Shown here piece after piece: positions 1 to 7,785 of a stretch of 64,000 bases of DNA (the stretch's first letter is position 1; each line of letters starts with the position of its first letter). The notes below the pieces were generated by a model. That model was not told the origin of the DNA, made no database searches, and saw only the letters and a list, made by a program, of their open reading frames with translations. The position numbers and the translations under genes are program-made. Location: NCBI RefSeq assembly GCF_039543525.1, contig NZ_BAABJX010000004.1, forward strand, positions 48,406-112,405, given 5' to 3'. The stretch is from Algivirga pacifica. GTDB lineage: Bacteria > Bacteroidota > Bacteroidia > Cytophagales > Flammeovirgaceae.

Positions 1-133
1 TCTCAATATGTTTGGCAATAACAATAATATATCCTTCACCTGGGTAGATGATTTTGTCAACCAACAAAAAATTGCGGTTCCCAATACATTATCTCAACGA
101 TTTTTAAATTTTAGCATGAAATTAGACTATTAA
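1..133 (+). CDS. C-terminal end of an outer-membrane (TonB-dependent type) receptor, partial
   Basis: Only the last 43 codons are in the window; the gene starts to the left. The final residues read LSQRFLNFSMKLDY before a TAA stop. An ending of alternating hydrophobic residues closing on an aromatic residue is typical of the last strand of outer-membrane beta-barrels, and the LPxTLSQRFxNFG-like tail is common in Bacteroidota TonB-dependent receptors. A strong hairpin terminator follows directly. The barrel class is inferred from the last strand only, so substrate and exact family cannot be told. It could also be another outer-membrane barrel. Confidence 0.6.
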   Translation, partial: LNMFGNNNNISFTWVDDFVNQQKIAVPNTLSQRFLNFSMKLDY

Positions 134-134
134 A

Positions 135-171
135 AAAAGAAAGCACGATCGTAAGCATCGTGCTTTCTTTT
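135..171 (+). terminator. Rho-independent terminator after the receptor
   Basis: A 15-bp perfect stem (135-149 with 157-171) around a 7-nt loop lies immediately after the TAA. The A-rich left arm and T-rich right arm supply the U-tract. Confidence 0.85.
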
Positions 172-393
172 GCCTTATACCTTGTTTTATACTAAAAAAA
201 ACACCATCTTTTATAAGAAATTTTATCATCATTAAACAAACCGAGAGTGTATCCTTATATTTTTTACTACCATAAAAGTCACCTATTTTCTAACAACGCA
301 TGCGCATTGCAAGTCATGATTAACTGACTCCCTAAAGAAGTTGGCAATCATATAGCATACTTTTTCTGGTAACATGCGTAATATGTAAACCTT

Positions 394-1533
394 ATGCATA
401 TGAAAACAACCACATTAATCTCCAAACTTAAGAAACCCGATAATGGTCGTTTTGGGAAAAACGAATTTGCGATTATTGGGTCAACCTGTTACAACAATAA
501 GCGATTAGCCTTTGAGTTAATCGAAGGCCTATCAGAGCAGTATCATATCGGATATCTAGGATCAGAGTCACAACCAGAAGACATCTACGCTGATATCAAC
601 AATGATACTTATTCAGCCCTCTCACATGGTGCTGAAACAGAAATTCTAGACAACAGCACACATACAAAAGCAATTTTCCGAAAAGCTTTTAGTGCTCATG
701 GATTACGTCTTTTGATGATGGAAAAGGACTTAGTTTTTGTAGATGGCAACTATTACAGAGCCAGTCAACAAATCCTGCTTCTGGACCAAAGGCATTATTC
801 TTCCCTAAAGCAACGATTGCACAAGATCAACAACGTCAAGTTGATTGTCTTAGAAGAAGGGACAAAAGAGGTGCCTGATTTCTTAAAAAGGCATATGGAA
901 AACTGGGATAGAATTCCTATTTGTTCAATCACCAATACGGAAGGGGCTGTTCATGTCATCAGTAAGTTGATAAAAGAAAACACTCCTGAGATATGGGGGT
1001 TGATCGATCACCATGCCCAGGATCATCACTACATTCAAAGTATCAGACACTGTAGTCAAGCCTTAAAAGTATATTGTAAAAGGCGACTGGTTGTCAAGCC
1101 AGAGAAAGAGCGTATATTTTTTAATAGCAGCCAGTTTACTTTTATTCCTGAGACTTTTAAAAATCTAGGAGCAATGGGGAAGCTACTTTCTGCTTTTCGA
1201 CAAAATCCAGACAAGGCTTATTGGGTATTAGACACTCGATACCAACGCTTCGATCAGGAGATTTTACAATTGCTCCATGAGGAACGAGATCCTGCCAATA
1301 TTGCTACCGTTTTTGCACATCCAAAAACAGGTATGCCTATCCCTGGTGCGTGCATATGGGAACCTAAAGCTTATCCATTATTGCTTACTTACCTAGCGCA
1401 AGGAATTGACAACTTATCAAGCATCCTATTGAACAGCCAGGTAAAGCTATTGGAAATCCCCGATCACAACTCTTTAAATGATGATTTAAAGCAAAAAGAA
1501 ACAGATGATAATTTTTTATTGTTCAATCTTTAA
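394..1533 (+). CDS. MobA-like nucleotidyltransferase-fold protein lacking the catalytic signature
   Basis: The 379-residue protein resembles the long Bacteroidota molybdenum-cofactor guanylyltransferases, in which a MobB-like N-terminal half precedes a MobA-like half. The N-terminus has RFGKNEFAIIGSTCYNNK (about 19-36), resembling the start of that family. The C-terminal half has IPETFKNLGAMGKLLSAFR, then YWVLDTRYQRFDQEI, then GMPIPGACIWEPKAYPLLL, matching in order the family segments after the active-site loop. However, the loop LAGGxSxRMGxDK that binds GTP is absent: where it should lie the protein reads IKENTPEIWGLIDHHAQ. The DLP motif is LDTRY. It is therefore probably not an active guanylyltransferase, though it may still bind a partner or cofactor. 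ATG codons occur at 394 and 400 and either could start. No molybdoenzyme genes are nearby. Confidence 0.6.
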   Translation: MHMKTTTLISKLKKPDNGRFGKNEFAIIGSTCYNNKRLAFELIEGLSEQYHIGYLGSESQPEDIYADINNDTYSALSHGAETEILDNSTHTKAIFRKAFSAHGLRLLMMEKDLVFVDGNYYRASQQILLLDQRHYSSLKQRLHKINNVKLIVLEEGTKEVPDFLKRHMENWDRIPICSITNTEGAVHVISKLIKENTPEIWGLIDHHAQDHHYIQSIRHCSQALKVYCKRRLVVKPEKERIFFNSSQFTFIPETFKNLGAMGKLLSAFRQNPDKAYWVLDTRYQRFDQEILQLLHEERDPANIATVFAHPKTGMPIPGACIWEPKAYPLLLTYLAQGIDNLSSILLNSQVKLLEIPDHNSLNDDLKQKETDDNFLLFNL

Positions 1534-1611
1534 AGCTTGTTTAAAATATCTGAGCGTCTATTATTAAGGTTGTATCAATAACCGTCACGCAACCAACTAG
1601 CCGTGTTGAGT

Positions 1612-1795
1612 GGACTAATTGATAAGTTTTTTGATAGAAATAAAGGCACTACTTTCAAATGGATAAAGGAGGAAGGATAAAGGAATAGAAGCTTCTGGAG
1701 AATCATTATTAATCCTTTCGCCTTCTTCCTTAAACCGTTTAAAAGTAGTACTTAACTGTAAGTTTACTTAGTAATCAATCCACTAGTTGGTAGTA
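1612..1795 (+). repeat. Interspersed imperfect palindrome, copy A (deo-type repeat)
   Basis: This element fills the middle of the 620-bp gap 1534-2153. The outer arms around AAGGCACTACTTT and AAAAGTAGTACTT are inverted to each other and enclose purine-rich GGATAAAGGAGGAAGG and pyrimidine-rich CCTTTCGCCTTCTTCC tracts that also pair. The same arms recur at 50480-50612 and, inverted, at 51355-51528. I see no gene in this gap. Confidence 0.75.
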
Positions 1796-2070
1796 TGACG
1801 GATAAATATTCAATCTTAGAGCTTACTTATCAAAAGGCCAAATAAACATTTGATAGACAATTATTTACAACATCCATTCATTTACCTTTAATAAAAGGCA
1901 TTCTAAAAAGAATGATCTCTTCCATTTATGGAGATATATTTTTATGGTTTTAATTGTCGCTAATGATAGATTTTTGAGATAATTGTAGTATACTTAAACT
2001 TCAATATAGGACAATAACTATAAATTTATTTCATCTTTCACAGCAAGCTAATGATCCAATCTTTTGTGAA

Positions 2071-2103
2071 TTGTGTCACTTTTATAGATTGTCTGTACTT
2101 TTG
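2071..2103 (+). promoter_or_regulatory. Predicted Bacteroidota-type promoter of the DUF151 gene
   Basis: TACTTTTG at 2096-2103 is a perfect match to the TAnnTTTG -7 box. A TTG at 2071-2073 lies 22 nt upstream as a possible -33 box. Transcription would start near 2110, leaving a leader of about 45 nt before the TTG start at 2154. Confidence 0.45.
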
Positions 2104-2153
2104 GAACGACGTTAACAAATTTCATTTGTAGGGGATTTAATAGTGAACAGAAA

Positions 2154-2774
2154 TTGAATAAGGTTAAACTCGAAATACTAGGACTATCTGCCAGTCACTC
2201 CACACACGGATCTTTTGCTTTGGTACTTGGAGAAGTTTCAGGGAAAAGACGACTACCCATCATTATTGGCATGTTTGAGGCGCAGGCAATTGCATTGGAG
2301 ATTGAGAAAATATCCTCCAACCGTCCAATGACACACGACTTGTTTAAATCTTTTGCGGGCTCATTCGGCATTACCGTTAAGGAAGTCATCATATCCAACC
2401 TCAAAGAAGGTATTTTTTATGCCACGATGATTTGTGAAGGAAAAGATGGTGAAATCATAGAATTAGATGCACGACCATCTGATGCGATCGCTGTAGGTAT
2501 ACGATTCAAGTCACCTATTTTTGCCGATGAAAGTGTGATGGAAGAAGCGGGAATTAAAGTAGACGACCTTTATGATGAAGACGATGAGGAAGAAGAAATC
2601 TCATTGGAATCGGAAGAAGATGCTGATCTAATTGAGCTACTACAGGATAAAGAAAATGAGTTGTCTGACATTCCTAGCAACAAGCTAGAGGAAATGATGA
2701 AACAGGCGATTGAAGCAGAAGATTATGAAAGAGCCGCCAAAATAAGGGATGAGCTTAACAATAGAAATTCTTGA
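2154..2774 (+). CDS. Bifunctional nuclease (DUF151) domain protein with C-terminal UVR motif
   Basis: Residues 1-135 form a DUF151/BFN domain: KLEILGLSASHS at the start, then RRLPIIIGMFEAQAIALEIE and LDARPSDAIAVGIRFKSPI, the most conserved stretch of this family. A very acidic linker (about 138-160) leads to a UvrB/UvrC interaction motif, EEMMKQAIEAEDYERAAKIR. DUF151 proteins have been reported to act on both RNA and DNA and occur widely in Bacteroidota with this same C-terminal UVR motif, but their cellular role is not settled. There is no ATG near the N-terminus; TTG at 2154 gives the expected N-terminus NKVKLEILG, and upstream in-frame codons are not starts. It appears to be a single-gene unit ending in a bidirectional terminator shared with the Fur gene. 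Confidence 0.88.
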   Translation: MNKVKLEILGLSASHSTHGSFALVLGEVSGKRRLPIIIGMFEAQAIALEIEKISSNRPMTHDLFKSFAGSFGITVKEVIISNLKEGIFYATMICEGKDGEIIELDARPSDAIAVGIRFKSPIFADESVMEEAGIKVDDLYDEDDEEEEISLESEEDADLIELLQDKENELSDIPSNKLEEMMKQAIEAEDYERAAKIRDELNNRNS

Positions 2775-2780
2775 TAAAAT

Positions 2781-2812
2781 AAGGGCTTGGTAGTTTCAAC
2801 TACCAAGCCCTT
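2781..2812. terminator. Bidirectional terminator between the DUF151 and Fur genes
   Basis: A 14-bp stem, AGGGCTTGGTAGTT paired with AACTACCAAGCCCT, has T-rich DNA on the right and A-rich DNA on the left. It can therefore serve both convergent genes. Confidence 0.85.
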
Positions 2813-2822
2813 ACTTTTTATA

Positions 2823-3323
2823 TTACGAATCTTGCTTCTTTCGCCCTTCACAGTCCTCATTTTTACATTGTCCATAAAAATGCAACGCATGATCTACAAT
2901 CTCAAAGTTATAGATCTGTTCTACCATCTCCTTGATCTTGTGTATTCTAGGGTCACAAAACTCCAAGATCTTATTGCACTCTCGACAAATCAAATGGTCA
3001 TGTTGTCTAAACCCATGAGAACGTTCGTACAACGCCAGGTTTTGTCCAAACTGATGCTTAACGATCAACCCACACTCCAATAATAAATCCAGTGTATTAT
3101 ATACTGTAGCACGGCTAACCCTATAGTTTTTATTCTTCATATTGATGTACAAAGACTCTACATCAAAATGTCCTCCCCTACCGTATATTTCCTCTATAAT
3201 TGCAAAACGTTCAGGAGTTTTACGTAATTTTTTCTCCTCCAGATAATTTACAAATAACTGCTTAATCTCTTCGATTTTTTCCTTGTTACTACCTTCCGTA
3301 TTTTGTTGCATATTGATTGCCAT
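2823..3323 (-). CDS. Fur-family metal-dependent transcriptional regulator
   Basis: The 166-residue protein has the Fur fold order. An N-terminal winged helix (about 20-95) includes the recognition helix YRVSRATVYNTLDLLLECGL. The dimerisation domain contains QHDHLICRECNKILEF. Structural zinc cysteines are C113 and C116 plus C153 and C158, and the regulatory site residues H52, D54 and HDH at 108-110 are present. It could be Fur, PerR or Zur; the sequence does not decide, although HFDVESLY and HDH are usual in Fur/PerR. It is a monocistronic gene convergent with the DUF151 gene. The long upstream region (3324-3875) contains a heptamer array rather than an obvious Fur box. A ferritin gene lies elsewhere in this window (46827-47372) and is a plausible regulon member, by inference only. 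Confidence 0.92.
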   Translation of the reverse strand: MAINMQQNTEGSNKEKIEEIKQLFVNYLEEKKLRKTPERFAIIEEIYGRGGHFDVESLYINMKNKNYRVSRATVYNTLDLLLECGLIVKHQFGQNLALYERSHGFRQHDHLICRECNKILEFCDPRIHKIKEMVEQIYNFEIVDHALHFYGQCKNEDCEGRKKQDS

Positions 3324-3590
3324 ATCCTTGTATTCTCTTCTATAGTATCTTAGAGCTTGCTTGAACTACTTCAGAAAGATCTACCTAATCAGTATTCCAG
3401 ACAAGCCCTTAGGTATAATCCTCCCTCAAAGCTCTAAACTAATATTTCCTTGACAAAGGTACATTTTTTCCTCTATTACTCCTTTCTAAATTTAGGGATA
3501 AATTATGGGATATTCATTGAATAAAAAACCATAAAATACAATATTCTTATCTTTTTTATAAGTGATCAGAGAAGATCGCTGTATCTTAGC

Positions 3591-3679
3591 AGTGAGCAGT
3601 GAGCAGTGAGCAGTGAGCAGTGAGCAGTGAGCAGTGAGCAGTGAGCAGTGAGCAGTGAGCAGTGAGCAGTGAGCAGTGA
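3591..3679. repeat. Heptamer array (AGTGAGC)n, about 12.7 copies
   Basis: The 7-bp unit AGTGAGC is repeated without visible variation over 89 bp in the gap 3324-3890. The same unit recurs near 36848, 39253 and, inverted, at 55232-55326. A 70-codon open frame through it on the minus strand is only a by-product of the repeat. Confidence 0.97.
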
Positions 3680-3767
3680 AGAAAGTTATTTTAGTCAGAA
3701 ACAATAAGCTATAGTGTTTAAGATTAACCCTGTCGCTGTCTACGGGATAATATACAGTTTAGAGACT

Positions 3768-3778
3768 CCATGTAATGG
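3768..3778. repeat. Mini-hairpin CCATGTAATGG, copy 1
   Basis: A 4-bp stem CCAT/ATGG with loop GTA. It is followed by GGTATAGCATATCG and degenerate GATAAGC/GATAACC heptamers leading to the phosphatase gene. The six copies in the window are at 3768, 22750, 37713, 37990, 42860 and 53900. Confidence 0.7.
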
Positions 3779-3890
3779 GGTATAGCATATCGTTTATAAA
3801 CAATAAGCGATAACCGATAAACTAACATCATGCGATAGCTTCAATCTTAACTACTATATAATCGATAAACCTTAATTGATAAACAAACCT

Positions 3891-4388
3891 ATGAGTAAGA
3901 TTAAAGTATTATTTGTATGTCTAGGTAATATTTGCCGTTCCCCTATGGCAGAAGGCATTTTCCAACACCTTGTACAAGAGCGACAACTAGAGCATCACTT
4001 CGAAATTGACTCTGCCGGCACCAGTGGATGGCACAATGGAGAACTTCCTGACCCTAATATGATGAAAACGGCTGCCTTGCATGGAATCAATTTAGAAAGT
4101 CGTTCCCGTAAGTTTATCAAAGAAGACTTTGAGAAGTTTGATTACATCATTCCGATGGACCAATCCAACCTTAGAAATATGAAAGCACTTCAGCCTACAG
4201 CAGCACAAGTGGAAAAGCTACATATGATGCGTGCTTATGACAAAACACGTTCCGGTGCCGATGTGGAAGACCCTTACGGCATGGCGATGGATGGATTTGA
4301 ACGTTGCTATCAGGTGTTATTGGAGGCTAATAGTAACTTTTTGGAGGAGCTTGTAGAGAGGCATGAGTTGGAAAGTAGTAAAATTTAA
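3891..4388 (+). CDS. Low-molecular-weight protein-tyrosine phosphatase
   Basis: The protein (165 residues from ATG 3891) begins with VLFVCLGNICRSPMAEGIF. This contains the C(X)5R phosphate loop CLGNICR, with the nucleophile Cys about residue 10, and the SPMAE helix start that defines the family. The general-acid aspartate lies in VEDPYGM near residue 126, and DSAGTSGWH is also a family motif. It hydrolyses phosphotyrosine, and in bacteria often acts on tyrosine kinases or arginine phosphate, but no kinase or capsule gene is adjacent. The frame is open back to a TTG at 3876, but ATG 3891 gives the standard N-terminus. The upstream DNA is made of degenerate GATAAGC-type heptamers. A terminator follows at 4399-4438. 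Confidence 0.95.
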   Translation: MSKIKVLFVCLGNICRSPMAEGIFQHLVQERQLEHHFEIDSAGTSGWHNGELPDPNMMKTAALHGINLESRSRKFIKEDFEKFDYIIPMDQSNLRNMKALQPTAAQVEKLHMMRAYDKTRSGADVEDPYGMAMDGFERCYQVLLEANSNFLEELVERHELESSKI

Positions 4389-4398
4389 TTTCATTAAG

Positions 4399-4438
4399 AC
4401 GAAGAGAGAATTTCTTTAAAAAAAGGTTCTCTCTTCGT
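4399..4438 (+). terminator. Terminator after the tyrosine phosphatase
   Basis: A 12-bp stem, ACGAAGAGAGAA (4399-4410) paired with TTCTCTCTTCGT (4427-4438), with a T-rich stretch downstream. Confidence 0.75.
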
Positions 4439-4618
4439 TACTTATGACAATCTGTTTTTTTTGAATAAAACATTATATTTTTTTTAGCAATACTCTAGTT
4501 ATAATTGTCTTTTTAAAAGAATTGAAAGTAATCTGTATCTGATTTACGATGATCATTTTTTCACAATGAATACAAGTTCAATCCATTACTTTTATAAAAC
4601 TTTATTTTCTCCAATAAC

Positions 4619-7429
4619 ATGCTTTCTTCAATAATTAACGGTCAAACAAGAGCGTTCTATTTCTTTATTCATTCTCTCCGGTTTCAACAGTTATTTACTG
4701 TATTATTTATACTATTTATGGCGTTGAACGCTATTGGAAAAGCCTCTCATATAAATATTACAAAAAATAATGTGGAGTATAGTTCATTAACGAATACCCC
4801 TCCCACGGTTATAAATCCTATAAGTGATCTAAATACATTAACTTCTGGTTTCTCCGTTACTTCAATCCCTCTAGCGAACGTTTTTAATGATGTTGATGAT
4901 GCTTCTTTGAGTTATAGTGTTGTGGTCACTGACAGTATGATCATCACTGCAACTGTGGATAATGACACCCTATACCTATACGAAGGAACATCTACTGGAA
5001 GCACAACCGTTACAATCACTGCATATGACTCCAATGGAGGGAGTATTTCAGATGCTTTTTCAGTTACAGTCAATCCGCCTCCAGCTGATCTAAATATGGA
5101 AAATGGATCCTTCATTGCTTGTGATCGTATTTTCAAAGATGCTGGCGGAGATGAGCATTACCCTAATGATGCTGACATAACCATGACGCTACTTCCTGCT
5201 GTAGATGGAGAATATATTCAAGTTACATTCACTTCGTTCGAGTTGGAAGATGGCTTTGACAAACTCTTCGTATACGATGCACTATCAAAAGATAACAGTC
5301 AGCTGATCGGTACTTTTTCAGGAGAAACTTTACCTGATGTATTGACAGCCTCCAACGCTGACGGAGCTCTTACTTTTCATTTTACTTCTGATTCAGACAT
5401 CAATAAAGGAGGCTGGGTAGCTAATATTAGCTGTATTAATAATCAAGCAGCTAGCAATAATTCTCCTATAGTCAAGAATCCCATTCCCAATCAAGAAATA
5501 TCTGATGATTTAACTAACAAGGTAATCTCCCTACAAGATGTTTTTTATGATGCTGATAATGATCCCTTAATCTACGAGGCTATTAGCTCCAATGAAGCCG
5601 TCATCACTTCAGAAATTGTTTCTAGCAATAAGGAATTGGTATTAACCTTAAAAGCCTCCACTGGTAATTCTACAATTACTGTTTATGCTGAAGACCCTTA
5701 TGGAGCGTGGACAAGTACGGAGTTTTCTGTGAACATTACCGAAAGTGGCAATATTAGTCTTGAAGATATTATTGATGTTCAAGCCACTTTTAACTTGAAT
5801 AAAACGATAGACCTTTCTGCGAATTCACAAATACAAATTAAAGTAAAAGAACCACAGCTGATCGAGAAAATAGAAACGGGAAGGGTATCTATTAATCAAT
5901 GGTTTATAACTCCTAACGACAATTATGGTAACGCGCTCTACAATTTAATGAGCCTTGAAAATGATAACACTTATCGGGTAACGCTATCACCTTTTGAAGA
6001 TCCTTTTGGTACTGCTTACTTTTTCAAGGTGACGGCAACAGATGGTCAAACAATGTATTTCCCTAAACACCCTAATCAATGGCTTGTAAGCTATAAGAGC
6101 TATACTTCTTCCGATATACCATTACAGCAAACTGTAGGAATAGGTGATAAAGCGGAAGATTACCGTATAATTTCCTTACCCTTGAGAACGCAAGACCGAG
6201 ATATGAGCATTAATCATATTTTCTCATCATTAGGAACCTACGATAATACAAAATGGCGAGTTTTTAAATGGGTAAACAATAGCTACCAAGAACTCAATGG
6301 AAATGATATTCTTCAGCCGGGTAAGGCTTACTGGTTTATCAGTAAGGAGCAAGTGAATGCTTCCTTTCCAGCTATGACCTCTGAAGTGATTGATAATGTT
6401 GGGCAATACAATTCGGCAGACCAAAATATAACACTTTCAGAATTATCTTTTGAACAAGGGTGGAATATGATTAGTACCCCTTATAACCTGCCTATTGACT
6501 GGGTCGGCTTTAAAACATTCCACTCATTGAAAAATAATTTGGTCAATAACTTAAGTGAAGAGCTATACCATTGGGATGGGGCTGTGAATACTTCGTCCAC
6601 TTTAGAACCTTTCAAAGGATATTTCGTGTACAATTCAGGTCCAAGTTTTAAGGTAAAGGTAATTCCTAGTGCACAAACATATCAAAATTCAGCCACAAGT
6701 AACTTAAGAACTACTGCTTCCCAAAATTGGCAAGTACCTTTGCAAATAAAGAGTAATGCAAAATGGCACCATATTTCTAAAATAGGGATGCATGCGCAAG
6801 CAAAAGTTGGAATAGACTCTTTTGACGGATTACGAGTTCCCCTTTTAATGGATATCCCTAAAGCTCAATTCTATCGTCCTGACTTCAAAACGTCAGAAGT
6901 TACCGGTGATATCATTCCAGCTACTGAACAAGCCACTTGGAATGCTTCATTTAGTAGTACTGAAAGCAATCATATCCACATTCAATGGGAACGTCCTTTA
7001 CTACCATATGGTAAAAAACTACTCATCATGGATACTGAGACACGTGCGCTCTACGACATGCAAGCTGTTCAACAATTTCAGAAAAATGCTTCTCATGTAA
7101 ACCTCAAGTTTATATACGGAAACAGTTCAGAGATTATGGAACTCCTCAATGACCAACTATTTTATGTCAATGTGTATCCAATTCCTTCGCATGAGCATAC
7201 TAAATTTGACATTACCATCCCAGAAGGCGAACATCAACTATCCCTATCAATCATTAATATGACTGGAGAAATAGTAAAACAGGTCTACCAAGGAAAGATA
7301 AGTAAAGGTCAATACAGGTTTATTTGGAATACTACCAATAATCAGCACATTAATGTAAGCAAAGGGGTTTACCTCTATCAAATCCAAATGGATGATCAAA
7401 TAACAACAGGAAAACTGCTTATCAAGTAG
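4619..7429 (+). CDS. Large secreted T9SS cargo protein with cadherin-like and CUB-like domains
   Basis: The 936-residue protein has a hydrophobic N-terminal export segment (about 24-40, LFTVLFILFMALNAIGKA). A cadherin/Ig-like repeat (about 58-152, ending DAFSVTVNPPP) is followed by a CUB-like domain (about 155-268; cysteines in FIACDRIF and ISCIN, with DGFDKLFVYDALS as in calcium-binding CUB domains). A second cadherin-like repeat (about 275-375) follows, then a long region with repeated NISLEDII and WNMIST segments. A C-terminal sorting domain begins at YPIPSHEHTKF and ends GVYLYQIQMDDQITTGKLLIK-like. That tail marks export by the T9SS, whose translocon SprA is encoded in this window. The ligand is unknown; the domain set suggests adhesion. 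It stands alone and is convergent with the beta-helix genes. Confidence 0.85.
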   Translation: MLSSIINGQTRAFYFFIHSLRFQQLFTVLFILFMALNAIGKASHINITKNNVEYSSLTNTPPTVINPISDLNTLTSGFSVTSIPLANVFNDVDDASLSYSVVVTDSMIITATVDNDTLYLYEGTSTGSTTVTITAYDSNGGSISDAFSVTVNPPPADLNMENGSFIACDRIFKDAGGDEHYPNDADITMTLLPAVDGEYIQVTFTSFELEDGFDKLFVYDALSKDNSQLIGTFSGETLPDVLTASNADGALTFHFTSDSDINKGGWVANISCINNQAASNNSPIVKNPIPNQEISDDLTNKVISLQDVFYDADNDPLIYEAISSNEAVITSEIVSSNKELVLTLKASTGNSTITVYAEDPYGAWTSTEFSVNITESGNISLEDIIDVQATFNLNKTIDLSANSQIQIKVKEPQLIEKIETGRVSINQWFITPNDNYGNALYNLMSLENDNTYRVTLSPFEDPFGTAYFFKVTATDGQTMYFPKHPNQWLVSYKSYTSSDIPLQQTVGIGDKAEDYRIISLPLRTQDRDMSINHIFSSLGTYDNTKWRVFKWVNNSYQELNGNDILQPGKAYWFISKEQVNASFPAMTSEVIDNVGQYNSADQNITLSELSFEQGWNMISTPYNLPIDWVGFKTFHSLKNNLVNNLSEELYHWDGAVNTSSTLEPFKGYFVYNSGPSFKVKVIPSAQTYQNSATSNLRTTASQNWQVPLQIKSNAKWHHISKIGMHAQAKVGIDSFDGLRVPLLMDIPKAQFYRPDFKTSEVTGDIIPATEQATWNASFSSTESNHIHIQWERPLLPYGKKLLIMDTETRALYDMQAVQQFQKNASHVNLKFIYGNSSEIMELLNDQLFYVNVYPIPSHEHTKFDITIPEGEHQLSLSIINMTGEIVKQVYQGKISKGQYRFIWNTTNNQHINVSKGVYLYQIQMDDQITTGKLLIK

Positions 7430-7444
7430 TCCCCCATTAATAAA

Positions 7445-7751
7445 CATGAATCATCCCATATTAACAAATAGCTTAGCTTTCTGAGAATTCATCACTTTAT
7501 AGCTATTTCACAAGCCCTTTATGAGCTTCTTCATTTTTTCCTTGATGAAAAAACGAAGCAAAAAAATCAAGGCTTTGAAGAATTTGCCTAATTTTTAATC
7601 GCAAAAGCTAAAAATTCCAAACTCGCTACGCTCAAACAATGGAATTTTCTTAACGCTTTGACGATTAAAAATCTTAACGGCAATTCTTCAAGGCCGGTTT
7701 TAAATAAAAAAATAGAGCCATCCCCTTAAATGTTAATATGGGATGACTCAT
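7445..7751. repeat. Two-copy element with inverted ends, copy 1 (about 307 bp)
   Basis: It starts CATGAATCATCCCATATTAAC and ends GTTAATATGGGATGACTCAT, which are imperfect inverted ends of about 20 bp. The interior holds inverted CTTGATG/AATCAAGG and TTTTTAATCG/CGATTAAAAA segments, so the whole can fold into nested hairpins. A second, same-orientation copy at 22569-22920 carries two small insertions. It has no coding potential and fills the convergent gap 7430-7785. Confidence 0.85.
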
Positions 7752-7785
7752 ATTTATTATACAGTCATTTAGCGTAATACTTCTA

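Noticed and set aside
2787..3083. A 98-codon plus-strand open frame opposite the Fur-family gene
   Set aside because: It is entirely antisense to the regulator and starts inside the terminator; no independent support.
3591..3679. Possible CRISPR array
   Set aside because: Direct repeats of 7 bp with no spacers and no cas genes; it is a short tandem repeat.
3492..3704. A 70-codon minus-strand open frame through the AGTGAGC array
   Set aside because: Its protein is a repeated TAHCSLL pattern that comes only from the heptamer array, with no conservation or start signal.
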